Part shown: positions 7,273 to 15,977 of the stretch, in pieces
Position numbering within the stretch: position 1 is the first letter of the stretch
Layout of the letters: each line of letters starts with the position of its first letter
Assembly: GCA_023391875.1 (NCBI GenBank)
Contig: JAEWAB010000004.1
Coordinates: forward strand, 759,258 to 823,257
DNA from: Bacillota bacterium
GTDB taxonomy: Bacteria; Bacillota; Clostridia; Oscillospirales; Ruminococcaceae
Direction of reading: 5' to 3'
DNA: 64,000 bases
The notes under the pieces: model-generated
Seen by the model: only the letters and a program-made list of their open reading frames with translations
The model's database searches: none
Told to the model about the DNA's origin: nothing
Program-made: the position numbers and the translations under genes

Positions 7273-8757
7273 ATGAGTGAACAGACAATCGGCAAGATGT
7301 ATATAGACGGCAAATGGGTGCTGTCCCTAACCGGCGAAACGCGCAAGGTGCTTAACCCCGCCGACGGCAGCATTATCGGCGTCGTTACCGAGGGCAGTGC
7401 GGAGGATGTAAAAAAGGCTGTTCGGGCCGCCTCCCGCGCCTTTGAAGAGGGCAGCTGGCGCAATATGCCCGTAAACGAGCGCGCCTCCCTTTTACACCGC
7501 ATTGCCGATAAGATTGAAGAGCGGGCGGACGAGTTTACCAAGCTCGACACCTTAAACAACGGTAAGCCGCTGCGCGATAGCGCGGGCGATGTGGCCGACT
7601 CGGTAACCTGCTTCCGTTACTACGCGGGGCTGATCGACAAGCCCCTGGGGCAGACCTACGCGGTGCCGGACCCCAACACCCACGCGATGGTGGTGCGCGA
7701 GCCGATCGGCGTCTGCGGGCAGATCGTACCGTGGAACTACCCACTGATGATGGCGGCGTGGAAGCTCGCCCCCTGCCTTGCGGCGGGCAACACCACCGTA
7801 TTCAAGCCCTCCGAGCTTACCCCTTTAAGCGCCATCAAGCTCTTTGAGATATTCGAGGAGGTAGGCCTTCCCGTGGGTGTCGCCAACCTTGTGATGGGCG
7901 CGGGCAGCACGGTAGGGCAGGAGATTGCCGAAAACGACGGCATCGATAAGGTCATCTTTACGGGCGGCACCGTCACGGGCCGCAAGATCATGCAGGCCGC
8001 GACCAAAAACCTCAAGGGTGTTGGGCTGGAGCTTGGCGGCAAAAGCCCCTGCATCGTGTTCGACGACTCGGACATGGAAACGGCTGTTGACTGGGCACTG
8101 TTCGCCATCTTCTGCAATCAGGGCGAGGTGTGCTCCGCAGGCTCGCGCCTGATACTGCAGGATACCATCTATGAGGCATTCTTAAAACAGCTCGCCGAGC
8201 GCGCTGTCAAGATCAAGGTGGCCAAAGGCGATGCCGAGGGCGCCGAGATGGGCCCGCTCATCAGCGAGGCACATATGAACAAGGTGCTCGGTTATATCGA
8301 GGCCGGCAAACAGGAGGGTGCGCGCCTGCTCTGCGGCGGCTACCGCATTAATGAGGGCGAGTACGCCAAAGGGTATTTCGTAGCCCCTACCATCTTCGCC
8401 GACTGCACCCCCAACATGCGTATCGTGCAGGAGGAGATCTTCGGGCCGGTACTCGCCGTGCAGAAGTTTTCCACCGAGGAGGAGGCCCTCGCCCTTGCCA
8501 ACGGCACGGTATACGGCCTTGCGGGCGGCGTGTTTACGAGCGATGTTACCCGCGCGCTCAGGGTCATCAAGGCGCTGCGTGCGGGCATTACCTGGATAAA
8601 CGCCTACCACCCAACCTTTGCGCAGGCGCCGTGGGGCGGCTATAAGCAAAGCGGCATCGGCCGCGAGCTTGGCACCTTCGGCCTTGACGAATACACCGAG
8701 ATCAAGCAGATCAACATCAACCTGGCTCCCGGACCAATCTATTGGTTTGAGAAATAA
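7273..8757 (+). CDS. NAD(P)-dependent aldehyde dehydrogenase, probably 4-aminobutyraldehyde dehydrogenase
   Basis: A 494-aa ALDH-superfamily enzyme. It contains PWNYPLMMAAWKLAPCLAAG, FTGGTVTGRKIM for coenzyme binding, general base Glu253 in LELGGKSP and catalytic Cys287 in NQGEVCSAGSR. The sequence most resembles betaine-aldehyde and gamma-aminobutyraldehyde dehydrogenases. Set between potD and putrescine aminotransferase, the likely substrate is 4-aminobutyraldehyde (delta-1-pyrroline), giving GABA. AAGAAAGGCAAGGAAG precedes the ATG. It is probably co-transcribed with potABCD, since no terminator lies in the 49-nt gap. Other short-chain amino or aliphatic aldehydes cannot be excluded. Confidence 0.88.
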   Translation: MSEQTIGKMYIDGKWVLSLTGETRKVLNPADGSIIGVVTEGSAEDVKKAVRAASRAFEEGSWRNMPVNERASLLHRIADKIEERADEFTKLDTLNNGKPLRDSAGDVADSVTCFRYYAGLIDKPLGQTYAVPDPNTHAMVVREPIGVCGQIVPWNYPLMMAAWKLAPCLAAGNTTVFKPSELTPLSAIKLFEIFEEVGLPVGVANLVMGAGSTVGQEIAENDGIDKVIFTGGTVTGRKIMQAATKNLKGVGLELGGKSPCIVFDDSDMETAVDWALFAIFCNQGEVCSAGSRLILQDTIYEAFLKQLAERAVKIKVAKGDAEGAEMGPLISEAHMNKVLGYIEAGKQEGARLLCGGYRINEGEYAKGYFVAPTIFADCTPNMRIVQEEIFGPVLAVQKFSTEEEALALANGTVYGLAGGVFTSDVTRALRVIKALRAGITWINAYHPTFAQAPWGGYKQSGIGRELGTFGLDEYTEIKQININLAPGPIYWFEK

Positions 8758-8792
8758 AAACTTCAGAAAGAGGATAATACTAATCTCTCATT

Positions 8793-8862
8793 AAAACCTT
8801 TCTAAAAAATCTTCGCAAAAAGCCATAAATTTAAGCTTTTCCCTCGATTTTTTAGAGGTTTT
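8793..8862 (+). promoter_or_regulatory. Nested inverted repeat in the leader of putrescine aminotransferase
   Basis: The left arm 8793-8811 (AAAACCTTTCTAAAAAATC) and right arm 8846-8862 (GATTTTTTAGAGGTTTT) pair over about 17 bp with one gap. A short AAAAGC/GCTTTT stem lies inside. It is 58 nt before the patA start. It could act as an attenuator or processing site; its lower GC content contrasts with the flanking genes. No promoter was assigned. Confidence 0.4.
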
Positions 8863-8920
8863 ATAATCGAGATAAGTATAAGGCTTATCGAAAAGAGAGC
8901 CAAAGAAAGGATTTGTTAAA

Positions 8921-10273
8921 ATGAGTTCCCAAAAGGCCCAACAGATTTTAGACAAGGTGCTCGGCTACATTACTGCAGACGAGCTCACGGAGGCGGACAA
9001 GCAGCAGCTGATTACCGACAGCGTGTACAACTACAACGAGTACGTAAACCCCGGCTGGCTGAAATACCGCAAAAGTGTGTCGACGAATGAGGCTTTTGTT
9101 GAGTGGGAGGATTACGATTCTTACTTCACCGACGTATACGGCGAACAGTTCATCGACTGTCTTGGAGGCTTCGGCATCTACACCTTCGGCCACCGCAACC
9201 CCGAGATTGTAAAGTATGTGCAAGCGCAGCTTAACCGCCAGGCGCTGCACAGCCAGGAACTGCTCGACCCTCTGCGCGGTTATCTTGCGCAGGCGCTCGC
9301 CGAGATTACCCCCGGCGACCTGCAATACTGCTTCTTCACCAACGGCGGCGCCGAGGCCGTGGAGATGGCGTTAAAGCTTGCGCGCATCGCAACCGGTAAG
9401 CGCCACTTTATCTCCACCGTGGGCGGCTTCCACGGCAAGAGCATGGGCGCTCTTTCGGTGGGAGGAAAAGCTACCTACAGGGTGCCTTACCTGCCCATCG
9501 TGCAGCAGGTGTCTCACGTCATCTACAGTGACATCGACGACCTGCGCAAGACGGTTAAAAAGCTCACCGCCACCGGCGAGGGCATTGCGGCCGTGATCAT
9601 GGAGCCCGTACAGGGAGAAGCCGGTATCATCGTTCCGCCTAAGGGCTACCTCAAGGCGGTACGCGAGCTGTGCGACGAATACGGCATCTGCCTGATTTTT
9701 GACGAGATTCAAACCGGTATGGGGCGCACCGGCAGCTACTTCCGCTGTGAAGCGGAGGGCGTCACCCCCGACATCATGACCTACGGCAAGGCCTTCGGCG
9801 GCGGCATTATGCCCATCACCGGCATCATTGCCCGCCCGCATTTGTGGGTGGAGGAGCTGAAGGAGAACCCGTGGATACTCGGTTCCCCCACCTTCGGCGG
9901 AAACCCCTTGGCCTGCGCGGCGGCATTGGGCGCCATCAACTACATGGTAAAGTACGACGTGCCCAAGCTTGCGCGCGAAAAGGGCGAGTACCTCCTGGCG
10001 GGGCTTAAAAAGTTGCAGCAGAAATACCCCGCCATCCTCAAGGATATCCGCGGCATCGGCCTGATGATTGGCGTGGAGTTCCCCAAATCCGAGATCGGCT
10101 ACGCGGTGGCGAAGGGGCTGTTCGCGCGCAAGGTGATGACGGCGGGTACCCTAAACAATGCCACCACCATCCGCTTCGAGCCCGCGGCAACTACCAGCTA
10201 CGAGGACTTTGACAAGGTACTCGCCCGTATGGACGACGCGCTTGCCGATGTACAAAATGAATTTGCAATTTAA
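8921..10273 (+). CDS. patA: Putrescine aminotransferase
   Basis: A 450-aa class III PLP-dependent aminotransferase transferring the amino group of putrescine to 2-oxoglutarate (or pyruvate) to give 4-aminobutyraldehyde. The sequence follows E. coli PatA/YgjG closely: the N-terminal YNEYVNPGWLKYRKS, GGFGIYTFGHRNPEIV, FTNGGAEAVEMALKLAR, MEPVQGEAGI, FDEIQTGMGRTG, and Lys290 in TYGKAFGGGIMPITG as the PLP Schiff-base residue. AAAGAAAGGATTTG precedes the ATG. The adjacent aldehyde dehydrogenase and transporter complete the uptake and degradation route. Confidence 0.94.
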   Translation: MSSQKAQQILDKVLGYITADELTEADKQQLITDSVYNYNEYVNPGWLKYRKSVSTNEAFVEWEDYDSYFTDVYGEQFIDCLGGFGIYTFGHRNPEIVKYVQAQLNRQALHSQELLDPLRGYLAQALAEITPGDLQYCFFTNGGAEAVEMALKLARIATGKRHFISTVGGFHGKSMGALSVGGKATYRVPYLPIVQQVSHVIYSDIDDLRKTVKKLTATGEGIAAVIMEPVQGEAGIIVPPKGYLKAVRELCDEYGICLIFDEIQTGMGRTGSYFRCEAEGVTPDIMTYGKAFGGGIMPITGIIARPHLWVEELKENPWILGSPTFGGNPLACAAALGAINYMVKYDVPKLAREKGEYLLAGLKKLQQKYPAILKDIRGIGLMIGVEFPKSEIGYAVAKGLFARKVMTAGTLNNATTIRFEPAATTSYEDFDKVLARMDDALADVQNEFAI

Positions 10274-10294
10274 CCGATAAATATTTATAATTAG

Positions 10295-10407
10295 TTGCGC
10301 AGGAGGATATTGCCGCCTGCGCAAATCTCTGTTCTGCTAAGCAGAATAATGGGGGAAACGCAACCCCCTCGTTGTATGTAAGGGATAACTAGCCGCTTTT
10401 ACGCGGC
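10295..10407. repeat. Row of four perfect or near-perfect hairpins between patA and the alcohol dehydrogenase
   Basis: Consecutive dyads: TTGCGCAGGAGG with CCGCCTGCGCAA (10295-10324); TTCTGC-TAA-GCAGAA (10332-10346); GGGGG with CCCCC (10351-10368); and GCCGC with GCGGC (10392-10407). The first may be the patA terminator, although no long T tract follows. The others have no obvious role. A similar but longer row lies at 59381-59538. Confidence 0.5.
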
Positions 10408-10423
10408 AAAATGAGGTGCTAAA

Positions 10424-11566
10424 ATGATAACATTTGATTACCTGCTGCCCACCCGATTGGTCTTCGGGCGCGGGCGGATTAACGAGCTTGGCGGTATCTG
10501 TGCCGAATACGGCAAAAAGCCGCTGATTGTTACCGGCAAGAGCAGCGCCAAAACGGGGCTGCTCGACCGTATCACGGCGCAACTCAGCGACTATGCCGTG
10601 TTTGACGAGGTCGTACAAAACCCGCTTTCCACCACTGCTGAGGCGGGGCTTGCCGTGTTAAAGCACCATGGCTGCGATATGGTACTGGCGGTAGGCGGCG
10701 GCAGCCCGATGGATACGGCCAAGGCGATTGCCTTTATGGCGAAGAATGAGGGCGACATCAACGACTATATCATGCTGCGCAAAACAGGGGAGGGCGCCCT
10801 GCCGGTGGTTACGGTGTCCACCACCGCGGGCACGGGCAGTGAAGCCAACTGCTTTGCCGTGCTCACCAACCCCGCCACCAACGACAAAAAGTCGCTCAAA
10901 AACCCCGCTATCTTCCCAAAGGTTGCGATTTTAGATCCCGAACTGCTGACCTCGCAGCCGCCGCACATCGTAGCCTCCACAGGGTTTGACGCCTTCTCGC
11001 ACAACCTTGAGGCCTATATCGCCAACCGCGCCCAGCCCATCGTAAGGATTCTGGCGGCGGAGGGCATTCGCCTGCTGTTTGAAAACCTAGAGAAGGCATA
11101 TCAAAACCCCGCCGATATGGACGCGTTTGATCAGGTAATGCTCGCGAGCACACTCGGCGGCATGAGCATCTGCCTTGCGGGGGTAGGGCTGCCACACGCC
11201 ATGGAGCACCCGGTGAGCGGGCTATATAACGTGGTTCATGGGCAGGGGCTTGCGGCCATTCTGCCGAAGGTGATGCGCTTTAATGCTCAGCGTGCGCCCG
11301 AGCGTCTGGCGATGCTTGCTGTTTCCACCGGCATTGCGGGTACTTCTGCAAGTACCAATGAGGCGGTACTCGCGCTTTGCACAAAAATAGACGAGCTTCT
11401 ATATAGCCTGAATCTGCGCTTTACACTCTCACAGCTCGGCGTGCTGCAAAAGGATGTGGCCTGGCTTGCCCACAACGCCATGACCCTGATGAACGCCAAC
11501 GCCGTCAACAACCCATACGTCCCCACTGAGGAGGATGTATACGCCCTATTTGAAAGCTGTTTGTAA
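10424..11566 (+). CDS. Iron-containing alcohol dehydrogenase (candidate 4-hydroxybutyrate dehydrogenase)
   Basis: A 380-aa group III (Fe-type) alcohol dehydrogenase. The NAD(P) site shows LAVGGGSPMDTAKAIA and TTAGTGSEANCFAV. Metal ligands are expected from the Asp/His cluster in TGFDAFSHNLEAY, GLPHAMEHPVSG and NVVHGQGLA. In this setting a plausible job is reduction of succinate semialdehyde to 4-hydroxybutyrate, as in clostridial GABA fermentation, after the GABA aminotransferase further right. Reduction of an aminoaldehyde or a simple alcohol is an alternative. It follows the hairpin row, so it may be separately expressed. AAATGAGGTGC precedes the ATG. Confidence 0.85.
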   Translation: MITFDYLLPTRLVFGRGRINELGGICAEYGKKPLIVTGKSSAKTGLLDRITAQLSDYAVFDEVVQNPLSTTAEAGLAVLKHHGCDMVLAVGGGSPMDTAKAIAFMAKNEGDINDYIMLRKTGEGALPVVTVSTTAGTGSEANCFAVLTNPATNDKKSLKNPAIFPKVAILDPELLTSQPPHIVASTGFDAFSHNLEAYIANRAQPIVRILAAEGIRLLFENLEKAYQNPADMDAFDQVMLASTLGGMSICLAGVGLPHAMEHPVSGLYNVVHGQGLAAILPKVMRFNAQRAPERLAMLAVSTGIAGTSASTNEAVLALCTKIDELLYSLNLRFTLSQLGVLQKDVAWLAHNAMTLMNANAVNNPYVPTEEDVYALFESCL

Positions 11567-11580
11567 AGCTGTCCGTATAA

Positions 11581-11623
11581 AGAGCAGGCTCCTTCTCCCG
11601 AGCGGGAAGAAGGGGCCTGCTCT
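11581..11623. terminator. Bidirectional terminator-like hairpin between convergent genes
   Basis: AGAGCAGGC pairs with GCCTGCTCT around an inner CTTCTCCCG/CGGGAAGAAG stem. It lies 14 nt after the alcohol dehydrogenase stop and 12 nt before the stop of the convergent lipase gene. The T content is modest on both sides. Confidence 0.65.
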
Positions 11624-11635
11624 CGTTCTGTATAC

Positions 11636-12802
11636 TTAAATATATACTTCGCACCGTTTGCTGAATACCGTACATTCGGGGTCATAACAGATGCTCGTGC
11701 ACTTGGCCACTTCATAGCCGTGACGCAATAATAGCTCAAAATCCGCCTCCGTGGGCTTGCTTAACGTCGTGGGGTAATCACACGCCCTTTGCGCGTCCTC
11801 GGCGGAAAGACACTGTGCAATCAGCTCCTTTTTCAACGCCGGGGGGAGCTTGCTATCCTCCACAATGTCCTGCGCACTGTTGCCGATTTTATAATACACG
11901 CCCTTTTTAGCACGCTTAAAATAATCCATGACGCTTCTGTTGCGCAAGGCCATCACCTGATCCATCGCTATCTCCAGCAGCCTTTTAAGGTTTTTGCCGG
12001 ACATGTTCTTTTCCCGCGTTTTATACTCGATGGGCATAGAGGCGTTGCTTACCACCAGATAATCAATGCCTTCGCACAGGCTCCCGCCATTATCCGGCTT
12101 ATAAACCGATTCCATCCCCAGATTATCGTAAACGCCGCCGTCCCACAGGTGGATGTATTTTTCCACAGTGACGGAATCGTCCTTTGAAAAATAGGATTTC
12201 TCCCATTGATATTTATCGGTTTTCATTTTGTACGGGCCGATAAAAACGGGCAGACCGGCGGATGCCGCCACTGCGTCGGCCAAAGCAATCTTGGGATTGC
12301 GGACATATCCAATCCGGTAATCGCCCATATCCTCCTGCGAAAAGCGGAACCGTTTACCCGTCTCGTAGGTCGTGCAGTTGATAAACCATAACGGATTCTT
12401 CCCTAAGTCCGTAAGATCGCCAATAAGTCCCCAATGCTTTTGCAGTATCTTTGCCATGAGGTTCACCCTTTTGTGCCACCACCATGGCGAAAAGATGAGC
12501 CGCTTAATCGCGGTATGCAGGATATCCTTGTGCAGGATAACCTTTTTCACCTTTGGAAGCACATTCTTCAGATATTCCTCGCTGGTAGGCCACCGGTGAC
12601 CGTTCTGGGCGTATACCAGCCCTATACCCAAGCCGGCGCCGGAAACCGATGAGATGCGAGCAATATCCTCAAGCATGTTGTTCTCCGCCAGCCATTTCAG
12701 GGTGCCCAAGTGAAAGACGGCCGCCCTTATTCCGCCGCCCGAGAGCGTAATGCCGATTCTTCTCTGATTGTCATACACCTTAGTTATCCCCTTTGTCATC
12801 AT
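11636..12802 (-). CDS. Patatin-like phospholipase-family protein
   Basis: A 388-aa alpha/beta acyl hydrolase. It shows the glycine-rich oxyanion loop GITLSGGGIRAAVFHLG, a nucleophile-elbow region RISSVSGAGLGIG and the catalytic Asp motif WDGGVYDNLGMES. The elbow reads S-V-S-G-A rather than the plain GxSxG, as in some cPLA2-like bacterial proteins, so activity should not be assumed. No signal peptide is seen; it is probably cytoplasmic or membrane-associated. The ATG overlaps the pucR stop in ATGA (12799-12802), so the two are translationally coupled. Its link to the surrounding polyamine genes is unclear. Confidence 0.82.
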   Translation of the reverse strand: MMTKGITKVYDNQRRIGITLSGGGIRAAVFHLGTLKWLAENNMLEDIARISSVSGAGLGIGLVYAQNGHRWPTSEEYLKNVLPKVKKVILHKDILHTAIKRLIFSPWWWHKRVNLMAKILQKHWGLIGDLTDLGKNPLWFINCTTYETGKRFRFSQEDMGDYRIGYVRNPKIALADAVAASAGLPVFIGPYKMKTDKYQWEKSYFSKDDSVTVEKYIHLWDGGVYDNLGMESVYKPDNGGSLCEGIDYLVVSNASMPIEYKTREKNMSGKNLKRLLEIAMDQVMALRNRSVMDYFKRAKKGVYYKIGNSAQDIVEDSKLPPALKKELIAQCLSAEDAQRACDYPTTLSKPTEADFELLLRHGYEVAKCTSICYDPECTVFSKRCEVYI

Positions 12803-14034
12803 CTGCGCTCCGCTTCCAGCAGCCGCCCGATCATCAGCGCCACCTCCAGCCGCGTACAGTCGGAGATATTCTTTACACTCAGGCCGGTGATCTCCTCAAT
12901 CTTCATAATGCGGTACTTGAGCGTGTTTTTGTGGATAAACAGCTTGTCCGAGATATCCGCCAGATTCCCGCCCGACTCTAAAAATACCTCCAGCGTATGC
13001 AGCAGGGTGGCGTTGTTTAATCGGTCGTATTCAATCACCTTACTGAGCGTCGCGGTGTAGTAGTTCTCCAGCACCCGTTTATCGCGCACCGCAAACAGGA
13101 CAGAGAAGATGCCCATGTCGCTATAAAAGTTGTAGGTGCTTTTTATCAGGCGGCATTTACCCGCCTTTAAGGCCAGCTCGGCCTCATTCAGGCTTTCGTG
13201 CATCTCGTCGAGGGAAAGGTAGGCGTTGCCGATGCCAAGGCGCAGGGTAAGCCCGGGGTAATGCCGCTCTATCTCACGCTGTACCTCGTCAAACAGCGAC
13301 GTGATGAAGGCCTCGGCAGTTTCGTTGCGCGTTTGCACAAGGCAGATAAACGAATCGCTGCGCAGCATAAGGATGGGTGCCTTGCCCCTGTCCACAATCG
13401 CGTTCTGGATGGTTCGCTTGATGAACAGCTTCAGCTCCACAATCGCATTTTCATCGATAATGCCGTGCTGTTTGAGGTAATCCGAGAAGGCGTTGATATC
13501 GGCGATGCAGATGCGCGCGGGCTTATCGGGGAGGTACCCGTAGTATTCCGCACGTGTTTGAATATGCGCCTCCAATGTGCGCTCGCCGAACAGGATGCTC
13601 ACCAGAAGGTTATCGAGCGTTTTCTCTTCCATCTCCTTCATGGTAAGCGCCTGACAGATGTCCCTGCTCACCGTGACCAGTCGCGCCTCCCACGGCAGTT
13701 CAAATAGCGGGAAGGCATGCGCCTCGGCCTCCTCCAGCACCGCCCCAGGCACCTCGCGGATATACGGCCCGATGTACACCACCATGCCCGCCGCCTTTTT
13801 ATCGATGAGCATGCGCACCACGTCCAGCAGCTGCCCGGGGTCGCCTTTGACGTTTAAGCCCGACACAAACACCAGCTCGCCGCCGTAAATCCAGTTCACG
13901 ATCTGCCGCATGTCCTCGAGACATTCGGCGATATAAATCCAGCGCAGGGGGCGGTTAAGCCCATTCGCGCCCGCAACCACCTTTATCTCCCGCAGGGAGG
14001 GGAGGCTTAATATTTCCCCGCACATCATTGCCAT
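12799..14034 (-). CDS. PucR-family transcriptional regulator
   Basis: A 411-aa activator-type protein. The N-terminal PucR-like ligand domain (about residues 5-120) contains GANGLNRPLRWIYIAECLED, and a GGDEF-like central region follows. A C-terminal helix-turn-helix (about residues 345-400) reads GNLADISDKLFIHKNTLKYR, the signature of the PucR/CdaR HTH. Family members respond to purines, polyamine or GABA-type compounds and other small ligands. Position next to GABA and putrescine genes makes it a candidate regulator of them, but this is inference. GAAAAGAGGACG precedes the ATG, with a promoter and a hairpin further upstream. Confidence 0.88.
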   Translation of the reverse strand: MAMMCGEILSLPSLREIKVVAGANGLNRPLRWIYIAECLEDMRQIVNWIYGGELVFVSGLNVKGDPGQLLDVVRMLIDKKAAGMVVYIGPYIREVPGAVLEEAEAHAFPLFELPWEARLVTVSRDICQALTMKEMEEKTLDNLLVSILFGERTLEAHIQTRAEYYGYLPDKPARICIADINAFSDYLKQHGIIDENAIVELKLFIKRTIQNAIVDRGKAPILMLRSDSFICLVQTRNETAEAFITSLFDEVQREIERHYPGLTLRLGIGNAYLSLDEMHESLNEAELALKAGKCRLIKSTYNFYSDMGIFSVLFAVRDKRVLENYYTATLSKVIEYDRLNNATLLHTLEVFLESGGNLADISDKLFIHKNTLKYRIMKIEEITGLSVKNISDCTRLEVALMIGRLLEAERR

Positions 14035-14053
14035 AAGCGTCCTCTTTTCACCG

Positions 14054-14076
14054 GGTACTCGCCGTAAGCGAGTACC
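14054..14076 (-). promoter_or_regulatory. Hairpin just upstream of the pucR ribosome binding site
   Basis: GGTACTCGC and GCGAGTACC form a perfect 9-bp stem with a 5-nt loop, ending 20 nt before the start codon. It may affect translation or be an operator; no T tract on the coding strand. Confidence 0.4.
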
Positions 14077-14123
14077 GTTACAGGAGGGTTTATCTCAACG
14101 GATAAGCCCTATAGGTTAGCACC

Positions 14124-14153
14124 ATCATACTATATGCGCGCCGGTAAAGTCAA
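14124..14153 (-). promoter_or_regulatory. Sigma-A type promoter for pucR and the lipase gene
   Basis: On the minus strand TTGACT (14153-14148), an 18-bp spacer and TATGAT (14129-14124). It lies 90-120 bp upstream of pucR. Confidence 0.5.
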
Positions 14154-14197
14154 TAACTGGGGGTGAGCGCGGCATAGTGCATCCATTAAACACATGA

Positions 14198-14235
14198 TAA
14201 AAAGAGGCTTTTAAGAGGTTTACTCTTAAAAGCCT
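14198..14235 (-). terminator. Intrinsic terminator of the GABA aminotransferase gene
   Basis: Read leftward, AGGCTTTTAAGAG and CTCTTAAAAGCCT form a perfect 13-bp stem around TAAAC, followed by CTTTTTATC. It begins 23 nt after the gene's stop. Confidence 0.85.
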
Positions 14236-14257
14236 TACGCGTATCCGTATACCTTAA

Positions 14258-15604
14258 TTATAGGGAAGCGGCAATCGCCTCGTCCAGTACATCCATGCCA
14301 AACTTCACCTGCTCAGGGGTCATCACCAGCGGAGGCAAAAAGCGCAAAACGTTACTGAAGATGCCCGCGCTAAGGAAGATAACCCCCTTCTTCTGCGCGT
14401 AAGCAATAATGCGCTTCACAAGGTCGGCGTCGGTTTCTTTGGTGACAGGGTCTTTCACAAACTCAATACCCACCATCGCGCCCATCCCGCGCACATCGCC
14501 GATGGCGGGATATTTCGCCTTCATCGCGCGGAGTCTCCGCATCAGGATACCGCCGATCTCGGTGGCCTTGGTACATAGGTCGTCTTGCTCGATCTTGTCT
14601 ATTACCGCAAGCGCCGCCGCGCAGCCAAGGGGGCTGCCGCCGTAGGTACCGCCGATTTCGCCGGGGTTGGTGGCGTCCATAATCTCGGCGCGGCCCACCA
14701 CCGCGCTTAAGGGTACGCCCGCCGCAATAGACTTTGACATCACCATCAAATCGGGGGCGATGCCGTAGTATTCACAGGCAAAGAATTTACCGGTGCGCGC
14801 AAAGCCCGCCTGCACCTCGTCGATAATCAGCAGGATATCGTTCTCTCTGCAAATCTTCTGCAGCGCCTGATAGTACTCCTTGGGCGGCGCGATAAACCCG
14901 CCCTCGCCCTGCAGTGGCTCGGCGATCACCGCGGAAATGGTATCCTTCGACCATTCGCCCTTGAGCAGCGTCGCGAATTTCTCAGCGCAGGCAAGGGCAA
15001 ACTCCACCTCATTGTTATACCCATAGCCGTTTCGATAGTAATAGGGGGTAGGGATTTTATAGGTGTCTGCACTGAAGGGGCCGAACCCGTTTTTATAGGG
15101 CTTTACCTTGCTGGTGATCGACATCGCCATATAGGTGCGCCCGTGAAACGCGCATTCCAGCGAGACAATACCCGTCTTTTTGGTGTACTTGCGGGCAATC
15201 TTGATGGCGTTTTCCACCGCCTCGGCGCCGCTGTTCGCCAGCATGGCGCGCTTGTCGCCGGTGATCGGCACGAGCGCGCAGAGGCGCTCTGCAAGCGCTA
15301 TGTACGGCTCATACATCGCCACATGAAAGCAGGGGTGAATCATCTTCTGTGCCTGCTCTGTGATTGCGGCAACCACCGCGTCATCGCAGTGCCCGACATT
15401 CTGTACGCCGATTGCCGCGGCAAAATCGAGGTAAACGTTGCCGTCGATATCCTTAAGCAACGCGCCCTTGGCCTCTTCGATGCAGGCTTGCAGCCCGACG
15501 CTGACCCCTTTGGCGACGCATTTATTCTTTTTTTCAAGCAGCGCTTGAGATTTCGGCCCCGGTATGGTGCCCGTGACGATGTGCGGCAGCTTCTCTTCAA
15601 TCAT
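14258..15604 (-). CDS. Class III aminotransferase, probably 4-aminobutyrate aminotransferase
   Basis: A 448-aa PLP enzyme likely converting GABA plus 2-oxoglutarate into succinate semialdehyde plus glutamate. It shows DFAAAIGVQNVGHCDDAVV, LANSGAEAVENAIKIARKYT, ECAFHGRTYMAMSITSKVKP, IAEPLQGEGGFIAPP, IDEVQAGFARTGKFFA and Lys291 in VMSKSIAAGVPLSAVVGR. These match GabT-type enzymes rather than ornithine or acetylornithine aminotransferases. AGAAAGGAATGGTCAAC precedes the ATG at 15604; a longer in-frame form upstream lacks family similarity. It would take the GABA made by the aldehyde dehydrogenase at 7273. Confidence 0.88.
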   Translation of the reverse strand: MIEEKLPHIVTGTIPGPKSQALLEKKNKCVAKGVSVGLQACIEEAKGALLKDIDGNVYLDFAAAIGVQNVGHCDDAVVAAITEQAQKMIHPCFHVAMYEPYIALAERLCALVPITGDKRAMLANSGAEAVENAIKIARKYTKKTGIVSLECAFHGRTYMAMSITSKVKPYKNGFGPFSADTYKIPTPYYYRNGYGYNNEVEFALACAEKFATLLKGEWSKDTISAVIAEPLQGEGGFIAPPKEYYQALQKICRENDILLIIDEVQAGFARTGKFFACEYYGIAPDLMVMSKSIAAGVPLSAVVGRAEIMDATNPGEIGGTYGGSPLGCAAALAVIDKIEQDDLCTKATEIGGILMRRLRAMKAKYPAIGDVRGMGAMVGIEFVKDPVTKETDADLVKRIIAYAQKKGVIFLSAGIFSNVLRFLPPLVMTPEQVKFGMDVLDEAIAASL

Positions 15605-15977
15605 TGTTGACCATTCCTTTCTTGCATAAAGCAAGGGGTATTGTTTTCGCTTAAAAACACACCCCAATTAAGCTTAAAATGTTTCACCCTCGAATCTCGG
15701 GCAAAGTGGCCGGGCAAACAACCCATTCGCCTGTGCGGTGATGAAATAAAAAACGCCATCTTATCAGCCCGTAGTGCAGGCGGATAAAACAGCGTCATTG
15801 CCCAACCGTTACCTTTTCATATAGAATAACAGATTAAAGGCGCGGGGGAAATGTCCAGAAGTACAAATTTGTTTGTTTAAAAGAATGATAGGGGAGAAAT
15901 ATTATATTTACTGCCGTTTGGTTAACACGTGATATATGTTCAAATACATGGTTTGCGCCAACGAGGCATGATACAGA
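15605..15977. other. Non-coding gap upstream of the GABA aminotransferase
   Basis: No convincing gene, perfect dyad or sigma-A promoter was found. The only signal is the GABA aminotransferase ribosome binding site at its left edge. It should hold that gene's promoter and the end of the aldo/keto reductase transcript. Confidence 0.4.
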
